A DNA stretch of 31,708 nt, taken from the NCBI GenBank assembly GCA_945871455.1, contig CAMBXJ010000001.1:1-31708 (forward strand), written 5' to 3'. A model generated the notes under the pieces. The model ran no database searches, had not been told where the DNA came from, and worked only from the letters and a program-made list of their open reading frames with translations. This DNA comes from Asaia bogorensis (GTDB lineage: Bacteria; Pseudomonadota; Alphaproteobacteria; Acetobacterales; Acetobacteraceae). The position numbers were made by a program, and so were the translations under genes. The first letter of the stretch is position 1. Every line of letters starts with the position of its first letter. Of the stretch, positions 30,072 to 31,708 are shown piece after piece.

Positions 30072-31708
30072 ATGAGCGCTTCCCACGCCGTTACCGCCAA
30101 CCCAGGTGATTCCGCCCTGGCCCTGCGGCTCGCCCGAGAGATTCAGGGGGAAGTGCTGTTCGATCGCGCCAGTCGCGGTCGCTACGCCACCGACGCCTCC
30201 ATCTACCAGGTCGAACCACTCGGCGTCATCGTGCCCGAAACCATGGACGACGTGGTGGCCGCCATGGCGATCGCGAGAGAACAGGGTGTGCCGATCCTGC
30301 CGCGCGGCGGAGGCACCAGCCAATGTGGGCAAACCGTCAACCGGGCGCTGGTGATCGATTGCTCCAAGCACCTGCGACGCGTGTTGCACGTCGACGCGGA
30401 CGCCCGCACCGCGCTGGTGGAGCCCGGCCTGGTCCTGGGGCATCTGAACAACGCCGTGCGGGCCCACAAGCTGTTTTTCCCGGTCGATCCGTCCACCCAT
30501 GCGCGATGCACGATCGGTGGCATGGCGGGCAACAACTCCTGTGGGTCGAAATCAATCCGCTACGGATTGATGGCCGACAACGTGACCGCGATCGACGCCA
30601 TCCTGGCCGATGGCACGCGCCATCGGTTCGGCCCGGTGCCGGATAATCTCGGCCATGGCGTGCCCGCGCATGTCGCCGATCTGATCCAGCGCCTGCGAGC
30701 CCTGGGTGCCGCCGAAGCGGAGGAAATCGCCGACCGCTTCCCCAAGCAACTGCGTCGGGTGGGCGGTTACAATATCGACAGCCTGACCCCGGCCGCGCGG
30801 GAAGCCGGACGGGCGAACCTGGCGCGCCTGCTGGTGGGGTCGGAGGGGACTTTGGCGTTCTCCGCCGCCATCGAGCTGACGTTGCAGCCGATCAAGCCCC
30901 GCAAGGTGCTGGGCATTTGCCAGTTCCCCACCTTCCGCAAGGCAATGGAAGCATCCCGCCACATCGTGAAGCTGGACCCGGAAGCAGTAGAACTGGTCGA
31001 TCGTACCATGATCGACCTGGGCCGCGGCATCCCGATCTATCGCGCCACGATCGACAACATGCTGATCGGCGAACCCGACTCCCTGCTGATCGTGGAATTC
31101 CACGGCCACGACGACGCGCCGCTGCACGCGAAGCTGCGCGAGTTGGAAGCCCTGATGGCCGACCTGGGTCATCCCGATGTCGTGCGGGCCATCGATCCCG
31201 GCTTCCAGGCGGATATCGCCGCGGTGCGGGAAGCCGGCCTGAACATCATGATGTCGATGAAAGGCGACGGCAAACCGGTGTCCTTCATTGAAGACTGCGC
31301 CGTCGACCTGGAAGACCTGGCCGATTACACGGAACGACTGAACGATGTGTTCGAGCGACACGGCACAAAGGGCACCTGGTACGCCCATGCCTCCGTGGGG
31401 TGTCTGCATGTGCGCCCTGTCCTTAGCATGAAGGACCCCGCCGACGTAGCCATCATGCGCGCGGTCGCGGAGGAATGTTTCGACCTCGTGCGCGAATACA
31501 AGGGCTCTCACAGCGGGGAACACGGCGACGGGCTGGTGCGGAGCGAGTTCCACGACAAAATGTTTGGATCACGGATCGTTCGTGCGTTCGAGACGGTAAA
31601 GGACGCGTTCGACCCAACCGGAATGCTGAACCCCAATCGGATCGTGCGGCCACCCCGGATGGACGACCGCACCTTGTTTCGGTACCAGCCCGGCTACGCG
31701 GCGGCCAC
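30072..31708 (+). CDS. FAD-binding oxidase, YdiJ/GlcD type, 3' end outside window
   Basis: The ORF from ATG 30072 is open to the window end (545 residues visible). The FAD site is clear: PRGGGTSQCGQ, PVDPSTHARCTIGGMAGNNSCGSKSIRYG, and LLVGSEGTLAFSAAIELTL, with C-terminal YKGSHSGEHGDGLVRSEF and MLNPNRIVRPPRMDDRTLFRY. The last segments match the end of the FAD part of YdiJ-like fused enzymes (about 1000 residues), whose C-terminal half binds Fe-S clusters; that half would lie downstream. Such enzymes oxidise 2-hydroxyacids such as D-lactate or D-2-hydroxyglutarate. No strong ribosome site precedes the ATG. It is divergent from dctQM. Confidence 0.87.
   Translation, partial: MSASHAVTANPGDSALALRLAREIQGEVLFDRASRGRYATDASIYQVEPLGVIVPETMDDVVAAMAIAREQGVPILPRGGGTSQCGQTVNRALVIDCSKHLRRVLHVDADARTALVEPGLVLGHLNNAVRAHKLFFPVDPSTHARCTIGGMAGNNSCGSKSIRYGLMADNVTAIDAILADGTRHRFGPVPDNLGHGVPAHVADLIQRLRALGAAEAEEIADRFPKQLRRVGGYNIDSLTPAAREAGRANLARLLVGSEGTLAFSAAIELTLQPIKPRKVLGICQFPTFRKAMEASRHIVKLDPEAVELVDRTMIDLGRGIPIYRATIDNMLIGEPDSLLIVEFHGHDDAPLHAKLRELEALMADLGHPDVVRAIDPGFQADIAAVREAGLNIMMSMKGDGKPVSFIEDCAVDLEDLADYTERLNDVFERHGTKGTWYAHASVGCLHVRPVLSMKDPADVAIMRAVAEECFDLVREYKGSHSGEHGDGLVRSEFHDKMFGSRIVRAFETVKDAFDPTGMLNPNRIVRPPRMDDRTLFRYQPGYAAA

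Overview
The window is GC-rich, gene-dense bacterial DNA with a chromosomal, housekeeping character. Gene content and order (metK followed by trmB; speD followed by speE; fliL-fliM-DUF6468-motE-cheY-cheZ divergent from flgFGAH; TRAP transporter; YdiJ-type oxidase) point to a flagellated alphaproteobacterium, most likely Rhodospirillales/Acetobacteraceae-like. The taxon is an inference from gene order and protein style. I see no rRNA, tRNA, CRISPR array, insertion sequence or prophage.

Layout. 1-1293 (+): 3' part of a protein built of about eight FDPxWY-type repeats. 1370-3444 (-): MBL-fold hydrolase followed by a luciferase-like flavin monooxygenase. 3530-8410 (+): DUF1272 zinc protein, dapB, metK, trmB, thrC. 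8486-12143 (-): polyamine genes speD and speE, then an enoyl-CoA hydratase-family gene and an orphan ABC substrate-binding protein. 12320-19779 (-): flagellar/chemotaxis operon fliL, fliM, DUF6468 gene, motE, cheY, cheZ and a very large secreted protein with an AMIN-like N-terminus and a TPR-like C-terminus. 19947-23291 (+): flgF, flgG, flgA, flgH behind a near-perfect sigma-54 promoter. 23349-24781 (+): two-subunit CoA-transferase. 24830-26116 (+): mnmE. 26446-27537 (+): TRAP solute-binding protein, convergent with dctM and dctQ (27618-29767, -) across a shared bidirectional terminator. 30072-end (+): N-terminal FAD half of a YdiJ/GlcD-type oxidase, cut by the window edge.

How the genes work together. 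The flagellar block supplies rod/P- and L-ring parts (FlgF, FlgG, FlgA, FlgH), the C-ring switch protein (FliM), a stator-associated factor (FliL), a stator chaperone (MotE) and the CheY/CheZ signal pair; four-base ATGA overlaps indicate translational coupling. MetK makes S-adenosylmethionine, which TrmB uses for tRNA methylation and SpeD/SpeE use for spermidine. The TRAP system is of the 2-oxoacid/lactate-like kind and sits beside a 2-hydroxyacid-oxidase-like gene, suggesting coupled uptake and oxidation (inference).

The items most worth a second look are the large AMIN/TPR protein in the flagellar operon, the trmB 5' end (conserved N-terminus with no canonical start, overlain by three strong hairpins), the hairpin between speD and speE, the sigma-54 promoter, the matching CheY-binding-like peptides in FliM and CheZ, and the split TRAP locus.
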